NCBI RefSeq assembly: GCF_016909175.1 | Contig: NZ_JAFBFI010000001.1 | Coordinates: 124,001-188,000, forward strand | Source: Peribacillus deserti | GTDB lineage: Bacteria > Bacillota > Bacilli > Bacillales > DSM-1321 | DNA length: 64,000 nucleotides | Reading direction: 5' to 3' | Shown: positions 45,928 through 54,144 of the stretch, piece by piece | How positions within the stretch are numbered: position 1 is the first letter of the stretch | Layout of the letters: each line of letters begins with the position of its first letter | The notes under the pieces: generated by a model | The model's database searches: none | What the model was told of the DNA's origin: nothing | The model's input: only the letters and a program-made list of their open reading frames with translations | Translations under genes and position numbers: made by a program

Positions 45928-45985
45928 AACTATTGTTACTAAATTCTGGGTTAAATTCCTAGACTTGCTAAATAGTTAGGGGCAA

Positions 45986-46669
45986 GTGCCTAATCCTCCT
46001 GCGTCCAATGAGGTTCTAACACAACCGAAGGGGTGAAGTCAGGTGAAGTCGTACTCATGAAGTTGAGGCGGGGTTCCATAAAAGGTGGCTATGGTTAGGA
46101 GACGAATCCATGCTTAGGCAGGGTGAGGTAGTGAACATTACGAATTGCTAGGAGTTTAGTGTTCATCCTTAAACTTGAGATGGTTTAATGGAGATCAGCG
46201 AATTAACTATTAACCTGGTCTTTCTCATACCTGAATAGTGGAGACCTACGGTCATCAAAAAGAGGGATGGTAACAATGGAACGTTTGAAGTCTTGCTAGA
46301 AGAGGTGGGTTAGCACCTAAGAGGCTGGCAGGATGGCGGCGGGTTCGTAGTAGTGTGGATTACTAGCCGTTTGTATTACCATGGTAACATGGTTAGAGGG
46401 TAAAACTAGTAGGAGCGAAGGAACCCAGTCAGTAGTAGAGCTGAAACGGCTTATTTCCCCAAGAGATTGTCGTATAATTTTATAAATGGAGTAGCCAATC
46501 ATCTTCGTATGATTGGCTCTCATATGGCCTTTACATGGTAAAATATAACTACTAATAAATACTTTACCATTAGTATATTTGGACTACTGTTGATAGCACG
46601 CCGTGTGCGCTGAAAGGCGCCCGCACGGTGTAGGCTCGAAACGAAAGCCGTAAGGTATAAGTCGAGAAT
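45986..46669 (+). ncRNA. ORF-less group II intron-like RNA, copy 1
   Basis: A 684-nt structured block with a close copy at 54145. The 5' end is GTGCCTAATCC, close to the GUGYG consensus. Near the 3' end, CACGCCGTGTGCGC-TGAAA-GGCGCCCGCACGGTGT (two arms around a GAAA-type loop) fits domain V with a CGC triad. A second hairpin, CTCGA ... TCGAG with a GTAA-capped inner stem and an unpaired A near its 3' side (GTATAAG), fits domain VI. The element ends GAAT, an AY end. Stems in both domains covary with copy 2. A loop with TTGCT could pair with GGCAA just upstream of the 5' end (EBS1-IBS1). No reverse transcriptase is encoded. Confidence 0.72.
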
Positions 46670-47074
46670 AGCTATATTAAAAGCGCAACGTTAGCTGAGC
46701 TAACAGATACACAAAAAGAGGAATTATGGGGATCAACAGATTACAATGACACTACTATCTACTGGGCAGAAATAGCTTATGTAGATTCATTAAAAGGTAA
46801 TAACTTTACTGATGCAAAAATTAAACTATATAATAACAGTTCTTTACTAGCTACTGTTACTGCAAATGCCCCAAGTTTAACGGCAAGCTATGGTGGGTTA
46901 TCAGCATACTTTGAAGCTGATACGACTCCTGAACAAGCAGCAAGTGAATCTGGGCTTGACTCATATTGGGATTATACAGCTTATGTAGGAACAACAAAAG
47001 CAAACAGAATGGTTGTTGAGCTGACTGACAAAGACGGTAAAAAGACAATAAATAGTTTTGTAGTAAATCCTTAA
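46670..47074 (+). CDS. Start-less reading frame (candidate 3' exon of intron copy 1)
   Basis: Open from the first base after the predicted intron end (AGC TAT ATT) for 134 codons to TAA, with no ATG near its beginning and no ribosome binding site. The product begins SYIKSATLAELTDTQKEELW and continues with Thr/Asn/Ala-rich beta-type sequence (ANAPSLTASYGGLSAYFEAD), composition like the S-layer proteins. It can only be expressed in full if fused to an upstream frame, for example by splicing. The S-layer stop and a terminator lie upstream of the intron, so a simple in-frame fusion is not evident. Confidence 0.5.
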   Translation, partial: SYIKSATLAELTDTQKEELWGSTDYNDTTIYWAEIAYVDSLKGNNFTDAKIKLYNNSSLLATVTANAPSLTASYGGLSAYFEADTTPEQAASESGLDSYWDYTAYVGTTKANRMVVELTDKDGKKTINSFVVNP

Positions 47075-47156
47075 TTAATATATACAGCTGCAAGGAACCC
47101 TAAATCATTTCGAGTTAGAGTTATTTCTATGCAGTTCTATTCAGAGCAAAACAAAA

Positions 47157-47203
47157 AACTGCACCTCCACTTGTTAGTTGTGTTTGACAAGTGGGGTGCA
47201 GTT
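47157..47203. terminator. Long hairpin after the start-less frame
   Basis: AACTGCACCTCCACTTGT / ACAAGTGGGGTGCAGTT with an 11-base loop. T-rich only on the minus side. Confidence 0.65.
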
Positions 47204-47281
47204 CAATTTCTAGGAGTTTTTTATTATAAATATTTAAAGGGTTTATTGCAGTGTACACCTCATAATTGCTATGATGTGGTG

Positions 47282-47333
47282 CTCCCTTCACGCATACACA
47301 TAATTGTGGGGTGTAAAATAAAACAGAGAGTAT
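47282..47333. repeat. Conserved 52-bp block, copy 1 (see 55400)
   Basis: CTCCCTTCACGCATACACAT, then AATTGTGGGGTGTAAAA, one variable base region and AAACAGAGAGTAT. It recurs at 55400-55452 after the second start-less frame. It marks the distal end of both S-layer modules. Confidence 0.75.
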
Positions 47334-47351
47334 ATTTGCTCTCTGTTTTTT
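47321..47351 (+). terminator. Terminator closing the first S-layer module
   Basis: AAACAGAGAG / CTCTCTGTTTTTT with eight-base loop. Confidence 0.85.
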
Positions 47352-47368
47352 AATCTAAAGAAGGTACA

Positions 47369-47569
47369 CTATTTGAACCATTTATCCCGTAACTCGTGAA
47401 AAAGCAAGTTATACTTAAACATGATAAGATAGCTAAAAGCTAGTACAAACAAAGACATTGTTTCAATTGGTTGTTGGGTGATTAACTTAACTATTAATGT
47501 ATAGGTAGAGGCAACCGGGAAACAAATCCCTAAAATAAATATGTATAATACTAATTTATTGAAATCCAC
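47369..47569 (-). CDS. Small two-helix membrane protein
   Basis: A 66-residue protein with a GTG start eight bases after AAAGGGG. Two hydrophobic segments: KLVLYIFILGICFPVASTYT and SLFVLAFSYLIMFKYNLLF. No family recognised. It is the only minus-strand gene inside the S-layer locus. Confidence 0.45.
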   Translation of the reverse strand: MDFNKLVLYIFILGICFPVASTYTLIVKLITQQPIETMSLFVLAFSYLIMFKYNLLFHELRDKWFK

Positions 47570-47686
47570 TTAAATATCCCCTTTAAAAATAATTAATTTT
47601 ATCCTCTCCAATTTTTTCGTTTTATAAAACAAAATATTTCTATCATTTGAATATTTCTTCTTTCATGTGTCTATAATCGTAGTATA

Positions 47687-47722
47687 ACTCTTTCAACATA
47701 ATTCTATTTTAGTTGAAAGAGT
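47687..47722. repeat. 11-bp inverted repeat left of the recombinase genes
   Basis: ACTCTTTCAAC / GTTGAAAGAGT separated by 14 bp. The left arm continues CTTTCAACAT, which recurs at about 51690-51699 beyond the last recombinase. Could be a recombinase binding site. Confidence 0.5.
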
Positions 47723-47746
47723 GAAACGGAATACTTAATCATCGAA

Positions 47747-47912
47747 ATGGCAGCAGAAAAAGTAAAAAAATACTTTAGGGTTATCGTGGTCTAGTGCGGT
47801 AGCTCTTTTTCCCGTGCTTACGTTTAAAAATGGAAAAACTGATAACAATGATACTATCACATCAATGTCGGAAGTATCACAAGAGTATAAAGAAAGGAGG
47901 TTAATAGGATGA
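47747..47912 (+). pseudogene. Frameshifted leader ORF coupled to the first recombinase
   Basis: MAAEKVKK reads into a run of seven A (47764-47770) and then meets a stop. With one A fewer the frame continues NTLGLSWSSAVALFPVLTFK and on to a TGA that overlaps the ATG of the recombinase (ATGA). So a 50-odd residue ORF would be translationally coupled to the recombinase if the ribosome or polymerase slips on A7. Either a decayed gene or a slippage-controlled leader. Confidence 0.4.
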
Positions 47913-48799
47913 GCACTTCTCAAAATTATTGGCATAGCACAAACGAAAATATTCCATTGCAAACCAGATCGATTTTAAATGATTACTTGCTGAAGTTGAA
48001 AATCGCTAATAAAGCGGAAGCAACCATTACGAAATATCGATGGGTTTTAGAGCGTTTTTTCAGTGAATGTAGATTTTCGCTTGGGGAGCTAACATCAAAT
48101 CATGTTCAAGAGTGGCTCAATGAATTTTCTAAGGGGAAAAAACCAAAGACAATAGACTTGTTTCTATCAGTTCTTTCTTCCTTTTCCAAATTCTGCCTGG
48201 CTGAAGAGAAAAAGGAATATATGGTTGTTAAGAAAAGATGGAGACCAAAAATCCCCCAATCATTACCCAAATATCTGAATGAACAGGAGTATTCGAGGGT
48301 TAAAGTAGCAGCAGAAAGCCTTTCCCTTCGAGATAGGGCGATAATTTTATTTCTTTTCTCCTCAGGATGCCGTAGAACGGAACTGGCGAATTTATCTATT
48401 GAAGATGTCAATATAGATCGGCGAACAGCTAGAGTGAAGGGAAAAGGGAAAAAAATTCGAGACATCCATTTTTCCCAAGAGTGTGCACTGGTTTTAACAG
48501 AATATTTACGAATAAGGCAACATGATGGGACAGGTCCTTTATTTATGGGACGGTATGGCCCTCTCAAGGGACAAGGAATCTATCAGATTATTAAAAAATT
48601 AGGACAGGCAGCAGAGTTAACCCAATCATTACACCCACACTCCTGCCGTCATACGTTTGCTACTAACTTGCTGGCAAGGGGGGCAGATCTTCAATTTATT
48701 GGGGATGAAATGGGACATGCCAATTTAAATACAACCCGGATATACGCGCGGATACCTACAGAGGACATGATTTTGGCTTATCAAAATAAAATGGGGTGA
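47909..48799 (+). CDS. Tyrosine recombinase 1 (A-type, first pair)
   Basis: A 296-residue integrase/XerC-XerD family enzyme, ribosome binding site AAAGGAGG. N-terminal SAM-like core-binding domain (about 25-105: LKIANKAEATITKYRWVLER). Catalytic residues are all present: Arg in SSGCRRTEL (about 154), Lys in KGKGKKIR, HSCRHTFATNLLARG (H and R, about 245), His in MGHANL and Tyr in TTRIYARI (about 278). It ends 6 bp before recombinase 2, so they are co-translated. It is most like recombinase 3 (49880). Confidence 0.92.
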   Translation: MSTSQNYWHSTNENIPLQTRSILNDYLLKLKIANKAEATITKYRWVLERFFSECRFSLGELTSNHVQEWLNEFSKGKKPKTIDLFLSVLSSFSKFCLAEEKKEYMVVKKRWRPKIPQSLPKYLNEQEYSRVKVAAESLSLRDRAIILFLFSSGCRRTELANLSIEDVNIDRRTARVKGKGKKIRDIHFSQECALVLTEYLRIRQHDGTGPLFMGRYGPLKGQGIYQIIKKLGQAAELTQSLHPHSCRHTFATNLLARGADLQFIGDEMGHANLNTTRIYARIPTEDMILAYQNKMG

Positions 48800-48805
48800 A
48801 GGTTA

Positions 48806-49639
48806 ATGAGTAAGGAAGCAGTTCAGTCTTTTATAAACGATAATCAGGCTCGTTTCAGCCCGGATACGGTTCGAAGTTATAAAAGTTCTCTGACTCAATT
48901 CTTCAACTTTTGCAACAAAGACTTAAACGATGTAAAAGCGAATGATATTCGAATCTGGCTCGGATCAATGGAAGAGCAGGGATTAAAACCGCGTACCGTC
49001 CATGTGAAATTGAGTGCGTTGAAATCGTTCTATCAATATTGTAGGGAAGAAAATCTTACAAAGAAAAACCCAACTTTAACTGTAGACACACCTAAAAAAG
49101 AAGATTCCCTTCCATATTATTTAAGTAAACGTGAAGTGGCGCTTCTGCAGGAACTAACGAGAAACGATCTCCGGGATAGGGCTCTTGTTGAAGCTCTATA
49201 TACCACAGGAGTTAGGATTAGTGAATTAATTAATATCAAGCTCGAAGATATCAAATGGGACACAAGGCAAATCTGGATACGAAAAGGGAAAGGGAATAAA
49301 GAAAGGTTTGTACTTTTTACACATGACTGTGCAGTACGCCTGAAAGCATATCTTGAAAATAGAAAAGTAAACAGTGAATACTTGTTTACAAACAGTAGAG
49401 GAGGAAGATGGAATCGCACGTTGATTGAAATCCGCTTCCAACAGTTTTCGGAGACATTAGGATTTAAAGTTAGACCGCATACCATGCGCCATACGTTTGC
49501 TGCGCATTTGGCTGAAAAAAATATGCCGCAGAGCTACATTCAGGAGCTTCTTGGACATGTGAATATCAACACAACACGAATCTATACCCGCTTATCGGAA
49601 CATGCCAGGAAAAAACAATATGATCGTTATAACATTTAA
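48806..49639 (+). CDS. Tyrosine recombinase 2 (B-type, first pair)
   Basis: A 277-residue enzyme. Core-binding domain NQARFSPDTVRSYKSSLTQF; catalytic Arg in TTGVRISELINIKLEDI (about 136), PHTMRHTFAAHLAEKNMPQS (about 225), LLGHVNI and Tyr in TTRIYTRL (about 259). It pairs with recombinase 1 as XerC pairs with XerD and is most like recombinase 4. All active-site residues are intact. Confidence 0.92.
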   Translation: MSKEAVQSFINDNQARFSPDTVRSYKSSLTQFFNFCNKDLNDVKANDIRIWLGSMEEQGLKPRTVHVKLSALKSFYQYCREENLTKKNPTLTVDTPKKEDSLPYYLSKREVALLQELTRNDLRDRALVEALYTTGVRISELINIKLEDIKWDTRQIWIRKGKGNKERFVLFTHDCAVRLKAYLENRKVNSEYLFTNSRGGRWNRTLIEIRFQQFSETLGFKVRPHTMRHTFAAHLAEKNMPQSYIQELLGHVNINTTRIYTRLSEHARKKQYDRYNI

Positions 49640-49662
49640 ATAACTTGAAAGGAGTAATTGAT

Positions 49663-49857
49663 TTGGACAAGAAAAAAGAAATCGAGAAAATCCGCCAGGC
49701 TTTATGGCATCCACAACGGATTCGCCATATTAGTGAAACCGAATTACTAACCAAGGGATCAGACATTCCGTTTATTAGTGTAGAGTTGGAGCATGCCGAT
49801 TTAGAGACAACTAAAATTTTTACTAGAATTCACGATACGACTAATAATACGGAATAA
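49663..49857 (+). CDS. Recombinase C-terminal fragment with Tyr replaced by Phe
   Basis: A 64-residue frame with a TTG start behind GAAAGGAG. HPQRIRHISETELLTKGSD and LEHADLETTKIFTRIHD align with HAHRLRHTFATELLAKGAEL and LGHVDLSTTQIYARL of recombinase 3. The nucleophile Tyr is Phe and the conserved Gly-His is Glu-His, so it cannot cut DNA. It sits between the two recombinase pairs. It is either a remnant of a third A-type enzyme or a retained accessory peptide; the good ribosome binding site leaves the second possible. Confidence 0.6.
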   Translation: MDKKKEIEKIRQALWHPQRIRHISETELLTKGSDIPFISVELEHADLETTKIFTRIHDTTNNTE

Positions 49858-49879
49858 TAATACAAGGAAGGTAAATCAA

Positions 49880-50767
49880 ATGGATAATTATTGGGAATTG
49901 ACAAAACAGTTACCGAATAAAGAAAATCACGAGATGGTGAATGAGTTTTTACTAAGCTTAAAATTGTCCAAGCATAGTGAGAACACCGTTCTCTCTTATA
50001 GAAGGTACCTCTTGAATTTTTTCGGTGAAATAGAAGATACGTATTCCTCGCTATCATCTGAGCGAATATTAGAGTGGTATCAAACAAACAAAGGTCATTT
50101 GAAAGAATCAAGCTTCAAGCAACATTTAAGTGTGGTTTCATCCTTTTTCAATTTCTGCGTAAAGGAATCCCAGATTGAGCGCTCACCAATCAAGAAACGA
50201 TGGTTTCCACGTCCACCAAAAGCTGTTCCTAAATATTTAGACAAGGGAGAAATCGCAAAAATACGACAAGAGAGCGAAAGGACTTCGCTTAGAGACCAAG
50301 CATTGATTGAATTCATGCTGACATCGGGATGTCGTATAGGAGAAGTGAATTCACTTAATATCGAAAATATTGACCTTGAAAACCGTACCGCACGTGTTGT
50401 AGGAAAAGGTAAAAAAATTCGTCATGTTCACTTTTCTGATAAATGTGCAATCCTCTTAGGACGCTACCTAGAATCCCGGCAAACAAAGGAAACCTCTCCA
50501 ATTTTCGTAAAGTTTGAGTCGGAAACCCGACTTGGTATTTCGGGGATACATAGGATTATGAAAAAGATTGGAGAGAACGCGGGACTATCTGGTAGTTTGC
50601 ATGCTCATCGATTGCGTCATACCTTTGCGACGGAATTACTGGCCAAAGGTGCAGAGCTTGCATTTATAAGCGATGAGTTGGGGCATGTTGATCTAAGTAC
50701 AACACAAATCTACGCCAGGCTCCCTAATCATGTCATCATCTCACAATACCGAAAGTTTCGGGGATAG
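49880..50767 (+). CDS. Tyrosine recombinase 3 (A-type, second pair)
   Basis: A 295-residue paralogue of recombinase 1. Core-binding domain LLSLKLSKHSENTVLSYRRY; catalytic Arg in TSGCRIGEVNSLNIENI (about 150), Lys in VGKGKKIRHVHF, HAHRLRHTFATELLAKG (about 243), LGHVDL, Tyr in TTQIYARL (about 276). AAGGAAGG ribosome binding site. It ends 11 bp before recombinase 4. Duplication of the A-B unit is the simplest origin. Confidence 0.92.
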   Translation: MDNYWELTKQLPNKENHEMVNEFLLSLKLSKHSENTVLSYRRYLLNFFGEIEDTYSSLSSERILEWYQTNKGHLKESSFKQHLSVVSSFFNFCVKESQIERSPIKKRWFPRPPKAVPKYLDKGEIAKIRQESERTSLRDQALIEFMLTSGCRIGEVNSLNIENIDLENRTARVVGKGKKIRHVHFSDKCAILLGRYLESRQTKETSPIFVKFESETRLGISGIHRIMKKIGENAGLSGSLHAHRLRHTFATELLAKGAELAFISDELGHVDLSTTQIYARLPNHVIISQYRKFRG

Positions 50768-50778
50768 GAGGGAGTCAA

Positions 50779-51618
50779 GTGCTTACGTCAGAAGCATGCA
50801 TCAAACAATTCAGAGACGACTATAGTTTAAGATTGTCTAAAACACTGCTTAGCGTCTATGAAATATCAATCAGGCAAATGATAAGTTTTTGTGAAAAACC
50901 TTATAATGAAGTCACTACACGAGATATTCGAAGTTGGCTAAAACATTTATATGAAAGTGGTTACAAGTCCAGTTCCATTAAAACTAAAATGTTTGGATTG
51001 CGCTTGTTTTACAAATACTGTTTGGAAGAAGGGCTTATCACTCATAATCCTGTTGAATCAATTCCTCTTCCTAAAGATCGGGATAAACTACCCCACTATT
51101 TGACCATCGAGCAGCTGGTCCAACTTAGACTTCTTTGTGAAGGAGACTTGAAACTACGAGCGATTATAGAGGTATTTTATGCTACGGGTGTTCGAGTAAG
51201 TGAATTGGTTAATATGAGGCTGGAGGACATTAACTGGTCAGAGCGAATGATTCGAATTCCAAAAGGGAAAGGGAAGAAGGAGAGAATCGTGTTGTTTACA
51301 AATGAGTGTGCAGAACATTTAAACTCCTACCTACAAGAACGAAGAGATGAACTTCCGTTTGTTTTTGTAAATAGATCGGAGACGAACGCGGTTACTATAT
51401 GGTCAGTCGGGTATTGGCTTAGACCCTTTGGTGAAAAAATGGGCGTTCATCTATCTCCTCATACGTTGCGTCATACGTTTGCAGCTCACTTAGCACTTAA
51501 GGGGATGCCGCTAGCGAGTATTCAAGCTTTACTAGGACACGACAATCCCAAAAATACAATTATATATACCCGTTTGCACCAAGAGGCGCAAAAACAAATG
51601 TACGAACAATGGATGTAA
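50779..51618 (+). CDS. Tyrosine recombinase 4 (B-type, second pair)
   Basis: A 279-residue paralogue of recombinase 2 with a GTG start after GGAGGGAG. Catalytic Arg in ATGVRVSELVNMRLEDI (about 137), PHTLRHTFAAHLALKGMPLA (about 228), LLGHDNP and Tyr in NTIIYTRLH (about 262). Downstream there is no further gene before the silent S-layer segment, 170 bp away. With recombinase 3 it forms a second complete pair. Confidence 0.92.
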   Translation: MLTSEACIKQFRDDYSLRLSKTLLSVYEISIRQMISFCEKPYNEVTTRDIRSWLKHLYESGYKSSSIKTKMFGLRLFYKYCLEEGLITHNPVESIPLPKDRDKLPHYLTIEQLVQLRLLCEGDLKLRAIIEVFYATGVRVSELVNMRLEDINWSERMIRIPKGKGKKERIVLFTNECAEHLNSYLQERRDELPFVFVNRSETNAVTIWSVGYWLRPFGEKMGVHLSPHTLRHTFAAHLALKGMPLASIQALLGHDNPKNTIIYTRLHQEAQKQMYEQWM

Positions 51619-51668
51619 GGATCCTTTCCGATAAATGAGCAGGAGGGGCCGAGTTCACCGTGAACAGA

Positions 51669-51778
51669 CCCCTTGGTAAGAACACAATCTTTCAACATTA
51701 GCCATACTTTAAAGCTGACACTTAAAACGCCACAAATCCAACATTACCAAGGGTTTTCGGCGTTTTTTAGTGTCAGCT
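51669..51778. repeat. Nested inverted repeats at the border of the silent cassette
   Basis: Outer arms CCCTTGGTAA (about 51670) and TTACCAAGGG (51744-51753). A second pair is AGCTGACACTTAAAACGCC (51713-51731) and GGCGTTTTTTAGTGTCAGCT (51759-51778). The latter could act as a terminator for the recombinase operon and also as a recombinase-binding structure; it ends 13 bp before the shared S-layer core. Confidence 0.6.
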
Positions 51779-51788
51779 ACTAGGAACG

Positions 51789-53984
51789 GAAAGTGCGATT
51801 AACGCTAAAACAATCAAAGTTGAATTCAGCAAAGCTGTTGACGACACTAAAGCTAAGTTTGAAATCAAAAAAGATGGAGTTGTAGTTAACTCGGCAAAAA
51901 CTACATTCTCTGCTGATAAAAAAGTTGTTACTTTAGAACTTGCTTCAAAATTCTTCGCAGGAGAATATGCAGTTAGTGTTACGGGTCTTACTGAGTCCCC
52001 ACTATCTGGAAGTGTTAAAGTTACTGATGAAAAAGTAAACAAAATTGAATTGCTTGGTGAAGTAGCGCCTCTTAACGCAGATGGTGATATCCAAGTTGGT
52101 TATAGAGTGTTGAACCAATATGGTGAAGATATTACTAGTTCTATCCTTGCAAGCGGTATTGATTGGAATGCTTCTACAGTTGGTGCAGCTGGAGCAGTTG
52201 ACAACGACAAAGGTGTGTTAAATATTGATACACCAGCAGGTACAGCAGCATTCAAAACTGGTGATAAAGTAGCTGTAACAGGTATCGACAAGTCTTCAAG
52301 TGTTGTTGTAACTGGAACTGTAACAGTTAGCAATAAATCAATGGTAAGTGATGTTGAGTTTAAAGGATTTTTCAATGCTGAGAACAAAGAATTGTTCACA
52401 GATTCTGATTTTACTAAGTTCACTGCACTATTTGCTGGAAAAGATCAATACGGAAATTCAGCAAAAGCTGCACAACTTAACCAAGATGTAACTATTTTCT
52501 CTTCTAACGAAGCTATTCTTAAAGTAGATGCTGTTACTCCATTTGTTGATGGTCAAGGTGCTAATAAAGACCAAGTTGGTGTAAAATTCGTAAAACCTGA
52601 ATCAAATGTAAGTGGTAAAGTTATTCTTACAGCTGTATCTAAATCAACTGGTAAAGTAGCGCAAATTGAAGTGAATGTAAAGGCTTCAGCTTCACTTGAT
52701 ACTTTTAATATTTCTGCTCCTAATTCTCTAGTTGCGGCTAAAGATACTGTAGAAATTCCATTTGTTGCTGCAGACCAATATGGTAATGCATTAACAAAGT
52801 ACACTGATATTGCTGGAAAGGTAAACTTACCAGAAGGACTTAGCTTAACTAAATCTTCAAATGGTGCTGCTGTACTTAAATATACTCCAGCTACAAAAGG
52901 AGTAAAGGTTCTAGTTGTTACTACTAACACTGGTAAAGTATCTCAATTAACATTAGATGTTAAAGAAGAAGCTAAACCAGCAACTATTGAATCTCTAAAA
53001 GATGTTTCTACTTCTGTAGCAAAAGATGGAGAAACAACAATTGATTTCTCAAATCTTGTTGTAAAAGACCAATATGGCCGCTCTGTAACTGCTGAGAAAT
53101 TCTTCGCTGCGGGATACACAGTTGCTGGTGAAGAAGTAACACCTGCTGATACTGTTGTAACTGTTTCTGGAACAATTGCGGATGCTGATGATGAAATCAC
53201 TATTTCTGGTGATACAAAAGGTAGCACTAACCTTAAATTCACAGTATTAGATTCTGCAGATGCACCTGTTGCAACAAGTGTATTAACAAAAGAATTTACT
53301 GTAATCGACAAATCAGTTTACGCTTCTTATGAACTTGCTGATGTAGGTACATTGTATGCTGATGGTGCAGCAACAACTCACAACCGTGCAGTAAAAGTAT
53401 ATGGAGTTAAAGCTGACGGCTCTAAGGTATTAGTTCCAGCTTCTTACTACACAGTACTTGTTAATGACGATTTATTAGCTTACAGCTCATCTACTGGTTT
53501 AAACTCTAAAGTTGCTGATAATGCTGAAGACACATTCGATACTAACGGAAATGTTGCTACAAAATTAACAGTTATTGTTGATGGATATGAAACTCCAGTA
53601 ACGTTAACAAAAGATCTTACAATTTCCAAGGCTGCTCCTAAAGCAAACACAGTTGAGTTTGTAGAAGATACTGTATCTAACGGTGTAACTGAGGTATCAG
53701 TTTCTGCACTGTCTGGTGCAGATGATACTGCTGCATTTACAGATATTCTTGAGGTTACTGATCAGTATGGAGTAGCTATTGCAGCTCCAACACCGAGAAT
53801 TACAGTAACAAATGTTGTTAACTCTGATGCATCAGACACTGATGCTAATGTTATCGCTGTAACAGGAAGCGGCACTACAGCTATCAATGTAACTAATGCA
53901 GAAGAAAATGACACTTTCAACGCTACTTATGTTCTTGATGGAAAAACTGTAGCTGTGAAGTTTGCAGTAAAAGCCTCTGAATAA
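51789..53984 (+). pseudogene. Silent S-layer cassette: C-terminal region without start, signal or anchor
   Basis: Open frame of over 730 codons entering at GAA AGT GCG ATT AAC (ESAIN) and running to TAA. The first ATG at 52050 has no ribosome binding site and would cut a domain. It begins INAKTIKVEFSKAVDD, homologous to INLKQVVVTFSKDVD of the expressed copy at the exact anchor/variable boundary. The domains then differ, with several NQYGEDI/DQYGRSV/DQYGVAI repeats. Codon bias matches the expressed gene and no stop or frameshift occurs, so it is maintained, not decaying. Confidence 0.85.
51791..51803 (+). other. Candidate recombination core at the start of the silent cassette
   Basis: AAGTGCGATTAAC, direct repeat of 43748-43760, 8,043 bp away. 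Exchange here would fuse the anchor domain in frame to the silent variable region. Confidence 0.5.
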
Positions 53985-54035
53985 GAAAAAACGAAACGTT
54001 ATTCTATAAGCTAGAAAATTAGTGAAAAGAATGAA

Positions 54036-54086
54036 AAGAACACTTCATGTAATAACTTCATGGTTTAACCATGAGGTGTTCTTTTT
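54036..54086 (+). terminator. Terminator-like hairpin after the silent cassette
   Basis: AGAACACTTCATG / CATGAGGTGTTCTTTTT, counterpart of 45883-45927 with compensatory stem changes. Confidence 0.8.
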
Positions 54087-54144
54087 AACTATTGTTACCA
54101 TATTATGGGTGAAATACCTATACTTGCTAAATATTCAGAAGCAT

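Noticed and set aside
52050-53984. A free-standing S-layer-like gene starting at ATG 52050
   Set aside because: No ribosome binding site or signal peptide, and the same frame is open and homologous to the expressed S-layer protein for 260 bp upstream; it is a start-less cassette.
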